64,000 bases of DNA from Cliona cf. orientalis (GCA_963930775.1 OZ005698.1:2734501-2798500), one strand, 5' to 3'. Numbered from the stretch's first letter, positions 1 through 42,524 are shown. The notes: generated from the sequence alone by a model not told the origin. Made by a program: numbers and translations.

Positions 1-30878
<30,878 letters not shown>

Positions 30879-31007
30879 ACTATGTGGGCAAGGGCAGTAG
30901 TTGACATCAATGTCATATTATCATCTGTTACCTATACATTGTCAAGTGCTTTATTTATCCCTATGTGTACATTAATGTACTTTAATTTATGAATGTTTTG
31001 AATCCAT

Positions 31008-31013
31008 ATTAAA
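31008..31013 (+). terminator. Candidate poly(A) signal (ATTAAA)
   Basis: ATTAAA lies about 130 nt after the stop codon of the giant receptor in an AT-rich 3' region. No AATAAA is closer. The assignment is by position only. Confidence 0.3.
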
Positions 31014-31800
31014 AGTGTTAACTTAATATACTACTGATTGAAATTAATACAGTCTGATAGTGAAGTAGAAAATTAGCAAAACGGTCCACAAATTGCTGGA
31101 AATGTTAACAGGACTCTGTGTACATTATTATACTATGTTTTCACTCTATCCAGTGGTAAAGTGAAAAAGAAATTAATATGGTTGTAGAGTCTCGATTGAA
31201 ATGATAGGTAGCTATATGGATCGAGACTTCATAATTATTAATTACAATGATTTGTTAGTGAAATATAAGTGTGGCACGATAATGCAAAAAAATGATATGC
31301 CATACATTTTGAAGCGTTCGCAATCATATGTGCATGCATGATTGATCTGCTTTAGCCTGCGTGTATAGTATTATATTATACAATGGAGCCAGGAATGATT
31401 AATATCTGAGGTTATGCAACGTTAAAATCATGTTCAGCAGTATTATAGTAGAAGAAATGATAACATGGTTAGTACAAATAGTTGAAACAAAATTCTAAAC
31501 TATCATATCAGCAGATAAAATAATTCTCATATTTGGCTAACTGTGACTTCATTATGTGGAAGAATAGCCTGGATACAAGGAGATAAAATTAATATGTCTT
31601 ACCTTTGGTGTGGATGAATTATACAATCCTTAAGTCTGTGCTGCCAATGAGTAACTTGAGAATTAAACTTGCATGCCAAACTGTGTAGCTAGCTATAATT
31701 TATTATCCATGACATTGTAGAAACATGTAGTACATGCACTAGTAATACTTCACTGTCACCCGTGGTCTCCTCACTTTCGAATTAATATACTATTTGAGAA
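31014..31800. other. AT-rich intergenic stretch
   Basis: No ORF, RNA gene or repeat structure that I can support lies between the end of the receptor gene and the first retrotransposon fragment. Confidence 0.5.
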
Positions 31801-33355
31801 ACTGAGTGGAAGACTGCAAGAATAGTCCCAATACCTGAAGGAAATGACCAGACTGTACTTCCAGGATATAGACCCATCTCAGTCTTGCCAATTGCAAGTA
31901 AAGTGTTAGAGCGACATGTAAAGAGCATTATCGAAGCCCACCTCCAGGAACATTCTCATATTTCACCTAGACAGTGGGGATTTGTCTCGTCTCGTTCAAC
32001 GGTATCTGCATAATTAAAGTTGTTTATGACTGTCTCCAGGCTCTTGACAAAGGCTATGAAGTGTGTATGATCTTCTTTGATGTGCGTAAAGCGTTCGACA
32101 CTGTACCCCATCTGCCTTTACTACGCACATTTGAAGAACTAGGTCTCAATAAATATCTACTTAGGTGGCTCAAGAACTACCTCTTCAATAGAACACAATA
32201 TGTTGCAGTAAAAGGTGCCAACTCTCATAGACTTCCAGTAATATCAGGTGTCCCTCAGGGGTCTGTCCTGGGACCATTATTATTTATTTGTTATATAAAT
32301 GAAGTTGTTTCAGTCATCTCTGATTCCAATCAAATAAATTTATTTGCTGATGACATGGTGCTATATCGCTTCATCAAATCTTCTACCGACTATCTTCAAC
32401 TATACAACAAGATATAGACTCTGTCACGTCATGTATAAGAAGCAAACATCTAAACTTTAACACAAGTAAGTGCAGGCAAATGTTCATCTAAAGAAAGAGA
32501 GGTCTTTCTGTAGCACCACCCAACTTGACTATAGATGGTACACCACTAATTACAGTGACAGAATATAAGTACCTTGGTGTAACAATAACATCAGATATGA
32601 GCTGGAGTCCACATATCACTAACATATGTAACAAGACTAGGAAGCTGATAGGACTATTATACAGGCGTTTCTACCAGAACTCAAATTCATAAACACTATT
32701 GACGTTATATAAAAGTTTCATCCATCCCCATCTTGAATATTCATCAGCTGTCTGGAATCCACACTTGAAGGGTGAAATTGAAGCACTCAGTCGAGAAAGT
32801 GCAGAAATTTGCCCTGAGAGTGTGTGCCAAGTCATGGGACTCAGACTATAATGCTCTTCTCAGTAGGAGCGACATCACTTCCATCCCTTCAGACACGTCG
32901 TGTCCAAGCATCCCTCTGTCATCTGTATAAGATTATCCACAATCTTACAGATTTTCCAGAGGCTCCTGTAAGCAACAGAGTAATTCCATACCGTAACCGA
33001 TACGTAAATGCACAATTTCTCAGTCTACTTCCCTTCAAGACATCTGCATACCAAAGCTCTTTTTTCCATCTGCAATCTGTAATTGGAACAAGCTACCAAA
33101 GGAGATATTGGAATGTGATTCTTTGTGGACTTTTAAAAGGAAATTATTAGCTATTACTACCTAACTAATAATTATAGTATTATTATAATACCATGGATGC
33201 ATTTAATTTAAGCCATTTTAGTGCTTGTATATATCCCTGCATTATTGCTACACACTAAGTTATACACTAAGTAGTTACAACCTAAGATAAAACAATATGT
33301 GATCGTGTAATGTAATGTAATTAATGTAATGTAATGTAATGTAATGTAATGTAAA
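31800..33355 (+). mobile_element. 5'-truncated non-LTR retrotransposon (LINE) fragment 1
   Basis: Reverse transcriptase motifs read in order: YRPISVLPIASKVLERH (near 31,870), FFDVRKAFDTVPH (near 32,075), SGVPQGSVLGPLLF (near 32,245) and FADDMVLY (near 32,345). The longest open piece is 31,974-32,417, followed after stops and frameshifts by TEYKYLGVTI, KTRKLIGLLYRRF and LYKSFIHPHLEY. It ends in a (TGTAA)n tail at 33,308-33,353. The endonuclease part is missing. The set of motifs fits the CR1/Jockey-like group. It is dead. Confidence 0.85.
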
Positions 33356-33514
33356 TAATTCATTCGAAGCACAGAAAAAGGTATTGTGCAATAATTTTTA
33401 TATCAGCATGTAGAGTGGATCAAAAATAATAATTGAATCGTCTCAGATTTTTGATTTTCACTTTCAGTTTTGAAATACAAATTATAGTAGTTTCTGACCA
33501 CTAAAGTATGAAGG

Positions 33515-33990
33515 AAATGACTACTGTCCAGATGGTGCAATGGTTAAGCTCAGTGTCTGCCAACCAGTGGCAAATGCGTGCACTGGTTCGAATCCCACCC
33601 GGGGCCAATGTTTTTCCATCTTTTTTTTCACTGCCAGTGATGCTGGGAAGGCAGTCTACATACACCAACAACATTCCATGGGCGATGCTCCTTATGTTGG
33701 ATCTAGACTAGGGGATGATTATATATAAAAGCCCCAAGTCACTCTCAGATATGTTACGCATTAGAGTATTATGACATTATAGTAATCAGTGTTTGCAACT
33801 TGAGATTTTCTGCCTTACCACATACCCTGCATGATCTATTGTAGCAGACATGTATGATAGAAAATGGTGACATGCAGTTAACTAATTACTGCTTGATAAA
33901 ATTCTTTTATCTTAGGTTGTGGTTTAGCTTGTTACACACTAAGATAAAAGAATTTCCGTATGAGTAATGTAATGTAATGTAATATAAATA
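33515..33990 (+). mobile_element. tRNA-headed SINE-like unit
   Basis: A Pol III A box (TGGTGCAATGGTTAAGC, 33,533-33,549) and B box (GGTTCGAATCCC, 33,585-33,596) have tRNA spacing. The unit runs on into non-tRNA sequence and a (TGTAA)n-type tail near 33,963-33,985. The same pentamer tail ends the LINE just upstream, which suggests it was mobilised by that LINE type. Confidence 0.6.
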
Positions 33991-34129
33991 AATAATTCTT
34001 GGGGCCTATGGAACGATATCATGCAATAATTTTTATATGCAGGTGAAGAATGGAAGAAATAGAGAAAATCATATGAATCAAAACTTTAAATTTCACTTTC
34101 ACATCTGAGAAAGTGCCGTGTTTGTTGTA

Positions 34130-34450
34130 TCAGAGCCATGGGGAAAGTCCCTGTTTGTACGTACGTGCATTGCGCCAATACATTATCGATCGCATGCTGT
34201 GACGTTTCCGCGTACGGTAACGCCCACCTAAATTGAAAAATGCAATGAACGAGCTCTGAGGTGGCACCTAGGAGAATGAGGTCAAGTTCGTTGGCGTGGT
34301 AGACGTGTTCGATTGCTCATAGCGGTGAAAGAAGGAGAGAACGAAGCCTATGGAAAGGCTTGGAAGCAATATTGGGCAAGAAGAACGGTACCGATGGTCG
34401 TCAAGTGAAGCGATCCTCTAGTTTGTAACGAGAAAAGCCAATGGAAGGTA
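34130..34450 (+). other. CpG-containing stretch, possible promoter or first exon
   Basis: This stretch is richer in GC and CpG than its surroundings, has a TGACGT half-site near 34,199 and ends with ATGGAAG before a consensus donor GTAAGC at 34,447. That could be a first coding exon of only two codons. I find no convincing downstream exon, so this is a weak call. Confidence 0.2.
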
Positions 34451-34701
34451 AGCTAGTTTGATCATAAATCGCGAATAGGATGTGTGCGTGCGTATACGAA
34501 ATAGAAACTTTGATTATAAGCCGCCTGATTTGTTATGATTGGTACTCGATGACTAGAGCATCTACTCGAGTGCCAGGGGTGTCAGTACAGTGTAAGTATG
34601 CATGGTATGAATGATGTAGCTAGTAATAACGTGGCTAAGTAGCTATGATAGTTACTTTGAGTGTGATAGGCCTCAACCCCTGGTAGAGGGAGGGCTTGGT
34701 G

Positions 34702-34970
34702 TAGCCTCGTACCCAGGACCTTCAAAAGGAGGAGGAGAAAGGGCCTGGTACAGATGCATGCGCATGCGCCGGGGGACCCCAGAAAAATGTGGGGGTAATC
34801 AGATACTATTGTACACTCTTCATTTATCGTCCATAGAACTGTACGTCATGCAGAACCATCACTATGGTAATACATGTATGACCGGTTGCTATGGAGACCC
34901 CAGTGCATGCGCCTGCAGTGTGTACCAGGCCCCTTTTCCTCCTCGTCTTGAAGGCCTGGGAACGAGGGTA
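34702..34970. mobile_element. Short relative of the 21,721 inverted-repeat element
   Basis: The ends read TAGCCTCGTACCCAGG and, inverted, TACCCTCGTTCCCAGG, followed by matching CTTCAA, GGAGGAGG and GGGCCTGGTACA blocks and a CATGCGC core, as in the 21,721-22,345 element. The flanks GGCTTGGTG (34,693-34,701) and GGCTTAGTG (34,971-34,979) make a 9-bp duplication with one mismatch. It has no ORF of its own. Confidence 0.65.
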
Positions 34971-35930
34971 GGCTTAGTGCTACAGGTAGCACAATGGTAC
35001 TACAGCAGTGGTGTGCCATCACTTTATCTCCTGGTGTTCTATCACTGCATACACAACAAAGTTGATGGCGACCTGGAGCATCTTCCTCCACCACTTCACG
35101 TACACTTGTGTACATGTATAACAATCTATAGCTGCCAAACTGATCCAGTTTATCAACAAACAGCATCATCACCCAGGGGTGTTCCATTGATTCTATTGGC
35201 TACAACTTCATCTGCTGTTGTAAGTGGACATGTGAGTGGTGTATGTATGTGGCATGTACATACGTAGAATAATATTATTGTGCATGAACATGTAACCATA
35301 ATTCATATAAAAAGGCATCACTTGTGCACATGTATGTACAAGTACACAATGTACAGTATGTACTTCCCCTACACTTAGTATACGTACATGTACGTGTATG
35401 TTCTTCAGCTTCACAATCTTTTGCTTATCCAGGATGTCACACCTGCCGTCGCTGTCGTCAGACCGATAGTCATAGACACTCCCAACTGGCCGCCTCTTCA
35501 CTGCTGTAAGAACCCCCTTTTGATTTGTGCCTGTGACTGTCATTCCTACTACTTTCTGAAGCTGGTAAGTACAGGGCTAGTATATATAATACACACACAA
35601 TGTACCTATCCACTTCATTAAAGATCGTGCATGCAGCTTTTATTGTAGAATTCTTTCACAAAATTAATGTGAGGAAGGGTTTAACCAAGGTCTTCTCATT
35701 CAATCAGTGTATTACACACACATGCACATACATTGTAGGTACCCAGATGTACATGTACTCTCAGAGAATAATAGTATGTGCCTTGGTACCCCATCAATGG
35801 GCTTTCCCTTCACATGTCGGCAAAGGACACATGGCTATTAAACAATGTACAATTCAAGCTGATTCACCTATATGGCTGTGTTGCCATTAGGGTAGTACCT
35901 GACATTTGAACGTTATTTCAGTACAGCTCG
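34971..35930. other. Stretch without a convincing gene
   Basis: Open frames exist on both strands, including one on + at about 35,433-35,565 bounded by CAG and GTAAGT, but none has a domain I recognise and codings on opposite strands conflict. The DNA is rich in TGTACA and CATGTA repeats. Confidence 0.4.
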
Positions 35931-35939
35931 TTACAATTC

Positions 35940-37690
35940 TTTTATCTTAGTGTGTGGTTAGCTTGAAAAAAAAAGAATTTAATGTAATTAAATAATGTTT
36001 GAGACTCTGGGAAGCCATTCACGACAAACTATTGATATGAGCACGCAGAATGGATCGCACCTGGAAATTTCTTGGAAGCGGAATTTTGATTCACACCTTA
36101 GAATAAACCCTTGACCATCTCCCCAGTAGCTGCATAGGGTAATGGTGCATGTGGTAAAAGGTCGTCAATAGAATGCGTATACACATCGATCGATGCTCGC
36201 CCCAGAAATCATGGAGATGGCGTCTAAGATTGACTCTCAGCCTTGACAGCGACAAGTTTCGATGCTTCAATCACGGAGACGAACTCGACAGTACAGTATT
36301 CCTTCCGAACTTCAGGTTGGTCACGCTGCTGCAGTCGCGCGCGGGACAGCCCCGTGTGACAATGAGTGCTATATATAGCGCAAGGCTAGCTTTATTTATC
36401 CACGGCATTACGTAAGCCAAGAAAACACGTGAAGTTCAACCAACAGTACTTCTCAGAGAAAGTAGCGCTCAGCTTGTAATGTATTCGCTGGATACACGCG
36501 TAAGATACTCTACATATTTATCAAGTCCCAGAAAGGCTCCAGCGAGGCCCTGAATTTTCTCATAATTACCTCATAGATTACCTAAGAGATTACACCATAG
36601 GTTTCATCATAATTACATCATAATTACCTCATAACCACAGAAAAGTAAATTCAGCTACTGGGGAGATAATTAAAGATATCACACTTTAAGTGTTTCCCCA
36701 TAGGGAAGCCATGTGTTTGCAATGTTTTCCGCCCACGCGCTACGTGAGGGGCGGGGCCACGCGCGCACATAAACGTGACGACCTTTACCCGATTTCATCA
36801 AAATTGAAGTATAGGCCGCCTGTTTGCATTGTATGGCTATACTATGCTTCCAGCTCGACTATATGGAGGTTTCCGGACATTTTTTTTCCTGCTTAGTGTG
36901 TGGTCTCCTTGTTACACACTAAGTAGAAAAAAAAAAAGAATTTAATGTAATTAAATAATGTTTGAGACCCTGGGAAGCCATTCACGACAAACTATTCATA
37001 TGAGCACGCAGAATGGATAGCACCTGGAAATTTCTTGGAAGCAGAATTTTGATTCACACTATAGGGAAGCCATGTGTGTTTGCAATGTTTTCCGCCCACG
37101 CGCTACGTGAAAAACGGGGAATACCCGTGGTGTGCGTTATTTAGAAAATCTCTCAAAATTGGAGTATATCTTGTTTGCTTGCTTTGTATGGCTCTACCGT
37201 GCATTCTAGGTGTATTATGTGGTTTTCTGGACAATTTTTTTTCTGCTTAGTGTGCACGCTAGCTTGTAAAAAAAAAAAAAGAATTTAATGTAAAGTAAAG
37301 AAATGTTTGAGACTCTGGGAAAACATTCACGACAAATTATTGATATGAGCATGCAGAATGGGTCATAACTAGAAGTTTCTTGGAAGCGGAATTTTGATTC
37401 ACACCTTAGAATTAAAGTTACGGCCCTTTGAAGTTTCCCCATATGTTTGTACAGGGAAGCCATGCGTTTGCAATGTTTTCCGCCCACGCGCTACGTGAGG
37501 GGCGGGGCTTCGCGCACACATAAACGTGACGACCTTTACCAATTTTTTTGCCAAAATTGAAGTTTAGGCTGCCTGCTTGCATTGTATGGTTCTACTATGC
37601 ATCCAGCTCAATTATATGGTGGTTTCCGGACAATTTTTTTTGCCTAGTGTGTAGGCTTACTTGTACAAAAAAAAAAAAAAAAAAAAACCT
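35940..37690. repeat. Tandem family of about 375-bp repeats
   Basis: Units contain GAATTTAATGTAATTAAATA, a TTTGAGAC(T/C)CTGGGAA block, GATTCACAC, then AGGGAAGCCATG, TTTTCCGCCCACGCGCTACG, and end at TTAGTGTGT with an A-run. Copies start near 35,965, 36,930 and 37,270. Further partial copies are at 39,900-40,900 (split by an insertion) and near 43,835. The first copy is split by the insertion at 36,117-36,667. Class unknown. Confidence 0.7.
36117..36667. mobile_element. Insertion with 16-bp inverted ends inside a tandem repeat copy
   Basis: ATCTCCCCAGTAGCTG at 36,117-36,132 is exactly inverted at 36,652-36,667. Comparing with the neighbouring copies of the 375-bp repeat shows extra DNA here, between the GATTCACACCTTAGAAT block and the AATTAAAGATATCACAC block. 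Target duplication is unclear. No gene is supported inside. Confidence 0.55.
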
Positions 37691-38012
37691 TAAAGGAACT
37701 GTGTCACAATGAAGCAGGATGAGGATCCCCAATATTTAATCAAGTGCTTTTAGATGGTTCTATGTAGCCTGGTGAATAATTAATAAGATTAATCTCTTTG
37801 AGGTTAAAAACCATCAGAGTGGCTCTACTCAGGAGGGAGAATTGTTTCCGGTCGACATCGGAAGGTATTCTGATGACGCACACTGATGGCTGTTGGGTAT
37901 GGGACTGCTGTAGGGTTGTACTACTCAACAGTATGGAGTGTGGAAGGGACTGGTGGCCGTTGGTGGCTAATATTCCCACACTATTGGACAGCGACACTCC
38001 AGTTACCTCAAG

Positions 38013-38378
38013 TAGCGATTCCGGACGATCGACCTAGGCGCATAAAAGCAGTTATAACTCGGCAACGGAGGGGATTGACAACAAAAAAACAAAAATCACA
38101 AGATAGCTTAGGAAATTCTCTTTCATTTAAGCCTCGAAACAAGCAAATCGGTTGAGTACACGTCTTGCAGATTAAATGTTTTATCTCTATGGAAAAATGT
38201 ATGGAAAAACAATAATCGGCGCGTAAATCGGGCACACTTCAACCTTTCAACAAAAAATACATATCGCTGAATAGGCCTCTGAGTCACCGGGTGGAAGCTA
38301 TCGACACCTTAATCATATAAATTGCTATTGCCACCAGTTTGCACCATCGAGCCGAAAAGTTAGGCGTCTGGAATCGCT
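38013..38378. mobile_element. MITE with TAGCGAT ends, 8-bp target duplication (copy 1)
   Basis: The ends are TAGCGATTCCGGACG and, inverted, TAGCGATTCCAGACG, flanked by ACCTCAAG on both sides (38,005-38,012 and 38,379-38,386). A close copy lies at 49,795-50,179. The 8-bp duplication and YARNG-type ends suggest a non-autonomous hAT-like element. No coding capacity. Confidence 0.75.
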
Positions 38379-38389
38379 ACCTCAAGCAG

Positions 38390-39560
38390 TGATAAAGCCG
38401 ATCTTCTATTGTTTTAATCATACTTTTCTTCCTCTCAATATTAATCCTACTCCTCTTGACCCATCAAGCTTCCCGGTCTCATTACTATGTACAGAAGAAG
38501 ATGTTTCTAAACTGCTACATATAATCTTAATCCTGCCAAATCTACTAGTTTGGACGGAGTATCTGCCATTATGTTGAAGTCCACAGCTCCCTCCGTTAGC
38601 ACCAGCCTCACTAAACTATTCAACAAGTCAATTGCTACTGGTTGCTTTCCCAGAGAATGGAAATGCGCGAGGATTACACCGATTTTCAAAAGTTCCGACC
38701 CATCTCTTTCCAAGAACTACTGGTAGGGTGTCCAACCGAAAATATGGAAGTTTACTAATCCAATCAACAACAGTGTTTCTGAGTAGATCCACCTAGTTCT
38801 GGTAAAATCTAAGCAAAAAATATCAGCAAAGCCATTAAAAATTCGTGCCAAACGCAATATTAAGCTATTAGCGAGATCGCGAAATTTTCTATGTGATCGA
38901 AGGAGTATCTATCTAGATATCATGGCGACTGCAGCATCAGAAGGAGTTTTAGAGATCACTAGTCTATATCTTTTGGATGGTATTAGGTAGTGTACGATGT
39001 AGGTAGCCTCCAGTGACAGTTAGCTTATCTACTTGTGCGATCGATAATTGTGCGCATAATTTCGGTCGCGTAGCAATTTTTATACTAACACTGCTGATTA
39101 AACATTGTGATTGGCACGACATTAGAAGGATCATGCCCATTTGCAGTATGGTTTCTGTTGTACTATGGTAGACCTACTTGGAAAACCTGCAATGGATTGG
39201 TTTTGCTAACTTTCATATTTTCGGTTGGACACCCTACTACTGGCCAATCTCCACTCTACCCATTGTCAGCAAGCTTCTGGAACGCCATGTCCATTCCCTT
39301 GTGTTTAAATATCTGCTTGAGAGCCATCCAATTTCACCATTCCAGTGGGGCTTCATACCCAGAAGATCAACCACGTCTGACTCAGCTCTTTGTTCTCTGA
39401 CCCATGATTGGCTTAGACAACTGGGTAATGGCAACAAGATCTGCTCAGTATTTTTTGACGTCCAGAAAGCATTTGACAGTGTCCCTCACAGTCACTTGAT
39501 GAGCATGCAAACTCTTCTCTCTTCAACTCTGTCCCCAAATCAAGCACTGGATCCATAGCT
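38390..39560 (+). mobile_element. LINE fragment 2, interrupted by a nested element
   Basis: Pre-RT and RT motifs are readable: DPSSFPVSLLCTEEDVSKLL (near 38,458), LTKLFNKSIATGCFP (near 38,608), then after the nested insertion WPISTLPIVSKLLERHVHS, PFQWGFIPRRST and FFDVQKAFDSVPH (near 39,451). The catalytic FADD region and 3' end are missing. Frameshifts and truncation make it non-functional. Confidence 0.8.
38724..39235. mobile_element. 512-bp hAT-like MITE nested in LINE fragment 2
   Basis: Inverted ends of about 26 bp start AGGGTGTCCAACCGAAAATA. The 8-bp ACTACTGG occurs at 38,716-38,723 and 39,236-39,243. The LINE coding frame before the left copy continues in the same reading sense after the right copy, so the insertion boundaries are well supported. 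It has no ORF. Confidence 0.85.
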
Positions 39561-39609
39561 ATCCTGACTCTGAAGTGTACCATAACCATTATTGAACAAG
39601 CATACACAG

Positions 39610-39735
39610 TGAGCCATGCTATACATCATGCATTCATATAGCGGCGAGGATTCTGCACTCGAGTGCATTCAACAAATGAATGCACAGGAGTGCAGAACCC
39701 TCACCGCTACACGCATGCATGACTCATGCACATGT
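39610..39735. repeat. Long imperfect hairpin
   Basis: Sequence around TAGCGGCGAGGATTCTGCAC (about 39,638) is mirrored by GTGCAGAACCCTCACCGCTA (ending near 39,711), with a short loop around 39,671 and further pairing of GCATGCATTCA and TGCATGAC flanks. It is probably a small fold-back element. Confidence 0.6.
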
Positions 39736-40130
39736 AGATCTATAGCATATCTCAGTATGTATGCCTGCTCAATATCAGGAGTATAGAACAAGTACGTACT
39801 TTATCTCAGACGACCCTTACCATACGGATGGAGGACGGACAAAAACCGCCAAACGATTGCAGTAACCCTCCTCCGCCTATACGCCTGGGAAGCCAAATTA
39901 TTCATATAAATAATAATATTATTATGAGCACGTAGAATGGATTGCACCTGGAAATTTCTTGCAATTGGAAGCTGACTCTTGATTCACACCTTAGAATTAA
40001 AGATATCACACTTTCAAGTTTCTCCATAATTATGTTTGCCTATACGGATATCGAAGCCATGCGTTTGCAATATGTTTTCCATCGACGCGCTACGTGATGG
40101 GGGGGGGGGGGGGGGCTTCGCGTGCACATA

Positions 40131-40825
40131 CAGTGCAACCAAGCAAGAGAGCAAAACTTTTTTATTTCAGAATTTGAGCCTATTTTGGCTCATAAAATAA
40201 AATTTATTACAGATAGGAGTTTAAAATTTGGTACCAACCTTCTTCAACATAAACTCTACATAGAATTTAAATTATGGGATATAACCATGATTACTTCCAT
40301 TTTAATGGCTTCATAAGATAACATGACTCTCTAAAATATGTTAGGCACATTAAATGAGTATTGTTTTCAGTTAAGAGTGTGCGCTCTACCCAGTCATGCA
40401 CCTCCATATGAAGTTAATTGGACATGAGTGTAGAGGCTGTGCAGTGCACTGCAAACCAGATATTATCTGTAAATCCCTTTTGGAGGGCCAAATATGTTAG
40501 GCACATTTTTTTCTATTTAGTTCCAGTTAAGAAATTCCACTTGGTAGGCTGATAGCACTTGTAATGAAGTTACTAAATCCCAAATGTGAAGTCTTGACTC
40601 CTTACCACTTCCGAGATATAGCCACTTTTATCTGAAATCAGTGAAAAATCTATGAAAACTGGCCCGCACATATGTGGCTTCTGTATTAATGGGATATTTG
40701 CAATTTTGTAAAACACAATAAAAATGATTTTTATGGCCATTTTGATATCAAGTAGGTTTATCTGTGTAGGTTTTAGCCCAAAAATATGGTTTTAAAAAAT
40801 TTTGCTCTCTTGCTTGGTTGCACTG
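40131..40825. mobile_element. Tc1/mariner-like non-autonomous element inside a 375-bp repeat copy
   Basis: The 26-bp inverted ends (start CAGTGCAACCAAGCAAGAGA) are at 40,131-40,156 and 40,800-40,825, each next to TA. The host repeat (CGCGCTACGTG..GCACATA on the left, ACGTGATGACCTTTACC on the right) is continuous once the element is ignored. No transposase ORF is present. A 17-nt G-run lies just left at 40,099-40,115. Confidence 0.85.
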
Positions 40826-40994
40826 TATACGTGATGACCTTTACCAGATATATTCAAAAATGGAGTACGGGGAGCCTGCTTGCACTGTGAATGCAGTGTA
40901 AAAAATGTAAGCATTTTGATCACGGGAGATTTTCTGGCATTGCTTTAGCAAGAAGATATGAGCAGTTACTGTAGTAGGTTATAACCACAACTTT

Positions 40995-41100
40995 GTAGTC
41001 ATAGTACTACTGGCAAAGCAGTATATATAGTAGATAAGAGCTCTGACTGCCAAGCATATTATAGTGATGGGTTCAAATCCTACTCTGGATACTAATTTTT
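40995..41100 (+). mobile_element. tRNA-like SINE head
   Basis: An A-box-like TGGCAAAGCAG near 41,022 and a B box GGTTCAAATCC near 41,072 are spaced as in a tRNA, followed by an A/T-rich tail. Sequence between them is not a complete cloverleaf, so it is more likely SINE-derived than a working tRNA. Confidence 0.45.
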
Positions 41101-41291
41101 TCCCTCCCTCATTTTACCACAAAAGATATCATTAATTTTTTTCATATGTGGGCAGTTCAATATGGAGCTATTTTACCAATACATCCCTAGTACGCTGGCT
41201 TTTTGAGTAGCATGGGGATCATAAATGATCAGTAATAATCCAAAACTGACTGACAGGGGACAATATAGATTTCTCCAAATGCAAGTCAAGA

Positions 41292-41386
41292 ACATTCCAA
41301 GCCTAATAGCTAATATACCTTGATCATGAATGAGTTGACTCAACTCATTCATGATCAAGGTATAGCTATTATTAGGCTTGGAATGT
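41292..41386. repeat. Near-perfect hairpin with 47-bp arms
   Basis: The left arm begins ACATTCCAAGCCTAATAGCT and the right arm ends with its complement; the centre is TGAGTTGA-C-TCAACTCA, a one-base loop. Only a few mismatches interrupt the arms. It could be a fold-back element, a precursor-like hairpin or an assembly artefact. Confidence 0.75.
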
Positions 41387-41392
41387 GATAAT

Positions 41393-41515
41393 CGAGAAAA
41401 GCAAGCGTATAGGGATCGATGTAGCTATAGTGGTTATGATTCCCTACAAATCTTGTTTGTGTTCTTTTTGGCATTGTCATCCATACTTCATCCTTCAATT
41501 GTTTTTATACTATAG
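41393..41515. repeat. Dispersed repeat, partner at 61,738-61,860
   Basis: Blocks GAGAAA..CAAGCGTA, GGGAT..ATGTA, ATAGTGG, GTGT..CTGTTTGGCA-like and CATCCTTCAATT occur in the same order at 61,738-61,860. Both copies are non-coding. Confidence 0.5.
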
Positions 41516-41754
41516 CTTGAAATCAAAATCGCTAAATTAAGAGGTAGCTAAATGCTCTCTTTTCAAAATTGCTAAATATTATTTAAAGTGCTGTTATAAC
41601 ACTAAGGTACGCTGAAGCAATACTTACTTGATAACATAGGTGTTCTTGGAGATTTTGAGCCATGCCCAGCATGTATCATTCAAGCATAATATCATTAGAA
41701 TTATTGGTGAGTGACAATAGATCTGTGAAATTATTAGGGTACAATAAATATTTT

Positions 41755-42330
41755 CAGTGTGCATGCTGATCACATTTCTCTTCAAGAAAATTCTACCTAG
41801 CTATAAACATTCCATAATATTATAACATAATTAACTATCATAGAATAATAATAATATTATTATGTTTCTATACCCAGCTGCAGGCAAGTACTATCATTCT
41901 TTATTACATTGACACCATAATAATAATGGCTAACAAACATCGCATCTCTTAATCAGCTACTATTCACAAATAATAATCATGAATACAAACTGCATAGAGA
42001 AGTACTATGATGTGATTTCTGTGTAGAGTATAATAATTAAGTAAACATTTCTACCGTAGCTGCTGAGTCATCACTATTATAGTTCCTATCAAAATAAGAT
42101 CATGATCAATGCCAAAATTGGAGACTCTTCTTTGAGAGTAAACTAACAGCTACTGTATAATTGTCTTTAGCACCAGAAATGTCAATAATAAGCCATGACA
42201 ATACACTTTCCTATCCAAGAAGGTACATACTACAGTAACAATGAAAATGGATTCAGTTTGCAGACCACCAGCTCTCCAGTGATGAATGCAATGATAATTT
42301 AACTGTTATTGTTTATGATAACACTACATT
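41755..42330. repeat. Duplicated segment, copy 1 (partner 45,273-45,835)
   Basis: Starting GCATGCTGATCACATTTCTC and ending near CAATGATAATTTAACTGT, about 560 bp match at high identity with indels in the second copy. On the minus strand both copies contain a short protein-like reading (SWLIIDISGAKDNYTVAVSLL) after a plausible acceptor, later broken. This looks like a duplicated exon of a dead gene. Confidence 0.6.
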
Positions 42331-42524
42331 TAGACGCATTGGTTCCTCCGAGGCTGAATGTTATTTTTGAGGTTGAAAATTTGCTTTAAATTTATACTGA
42401 CTGACTACACTGATCTGCATAATATTATGCATTACAGTGAGTAGTGATATTAATATTGTAAGCCCTCATTTCCACTTACCCTAACGCTAATTAAAAAAAA
42501 ATATTATTGGCTAATAATAATATT

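Noticed and set aside
33533-33600. Possible functional tRNA gene
   Set aside because: A and B boxes are present, but acceptor and anticodon stems do not pair convincingly and the unit continues into a retroposon body and tail.
34758-35267. 169-residue ORF on the + strand
   Set aside because: It crosses a MITE end, has no recognisable domain and conflicts with an equally long ORF on the other strand.
37740-38040. Overlapping ORFs on both strands before the 38,013 MITE
   Set aside because: No conserved motif in either; probably unrelated DNA or an eroded part of LINE fragment 2 that I cannot confirm.
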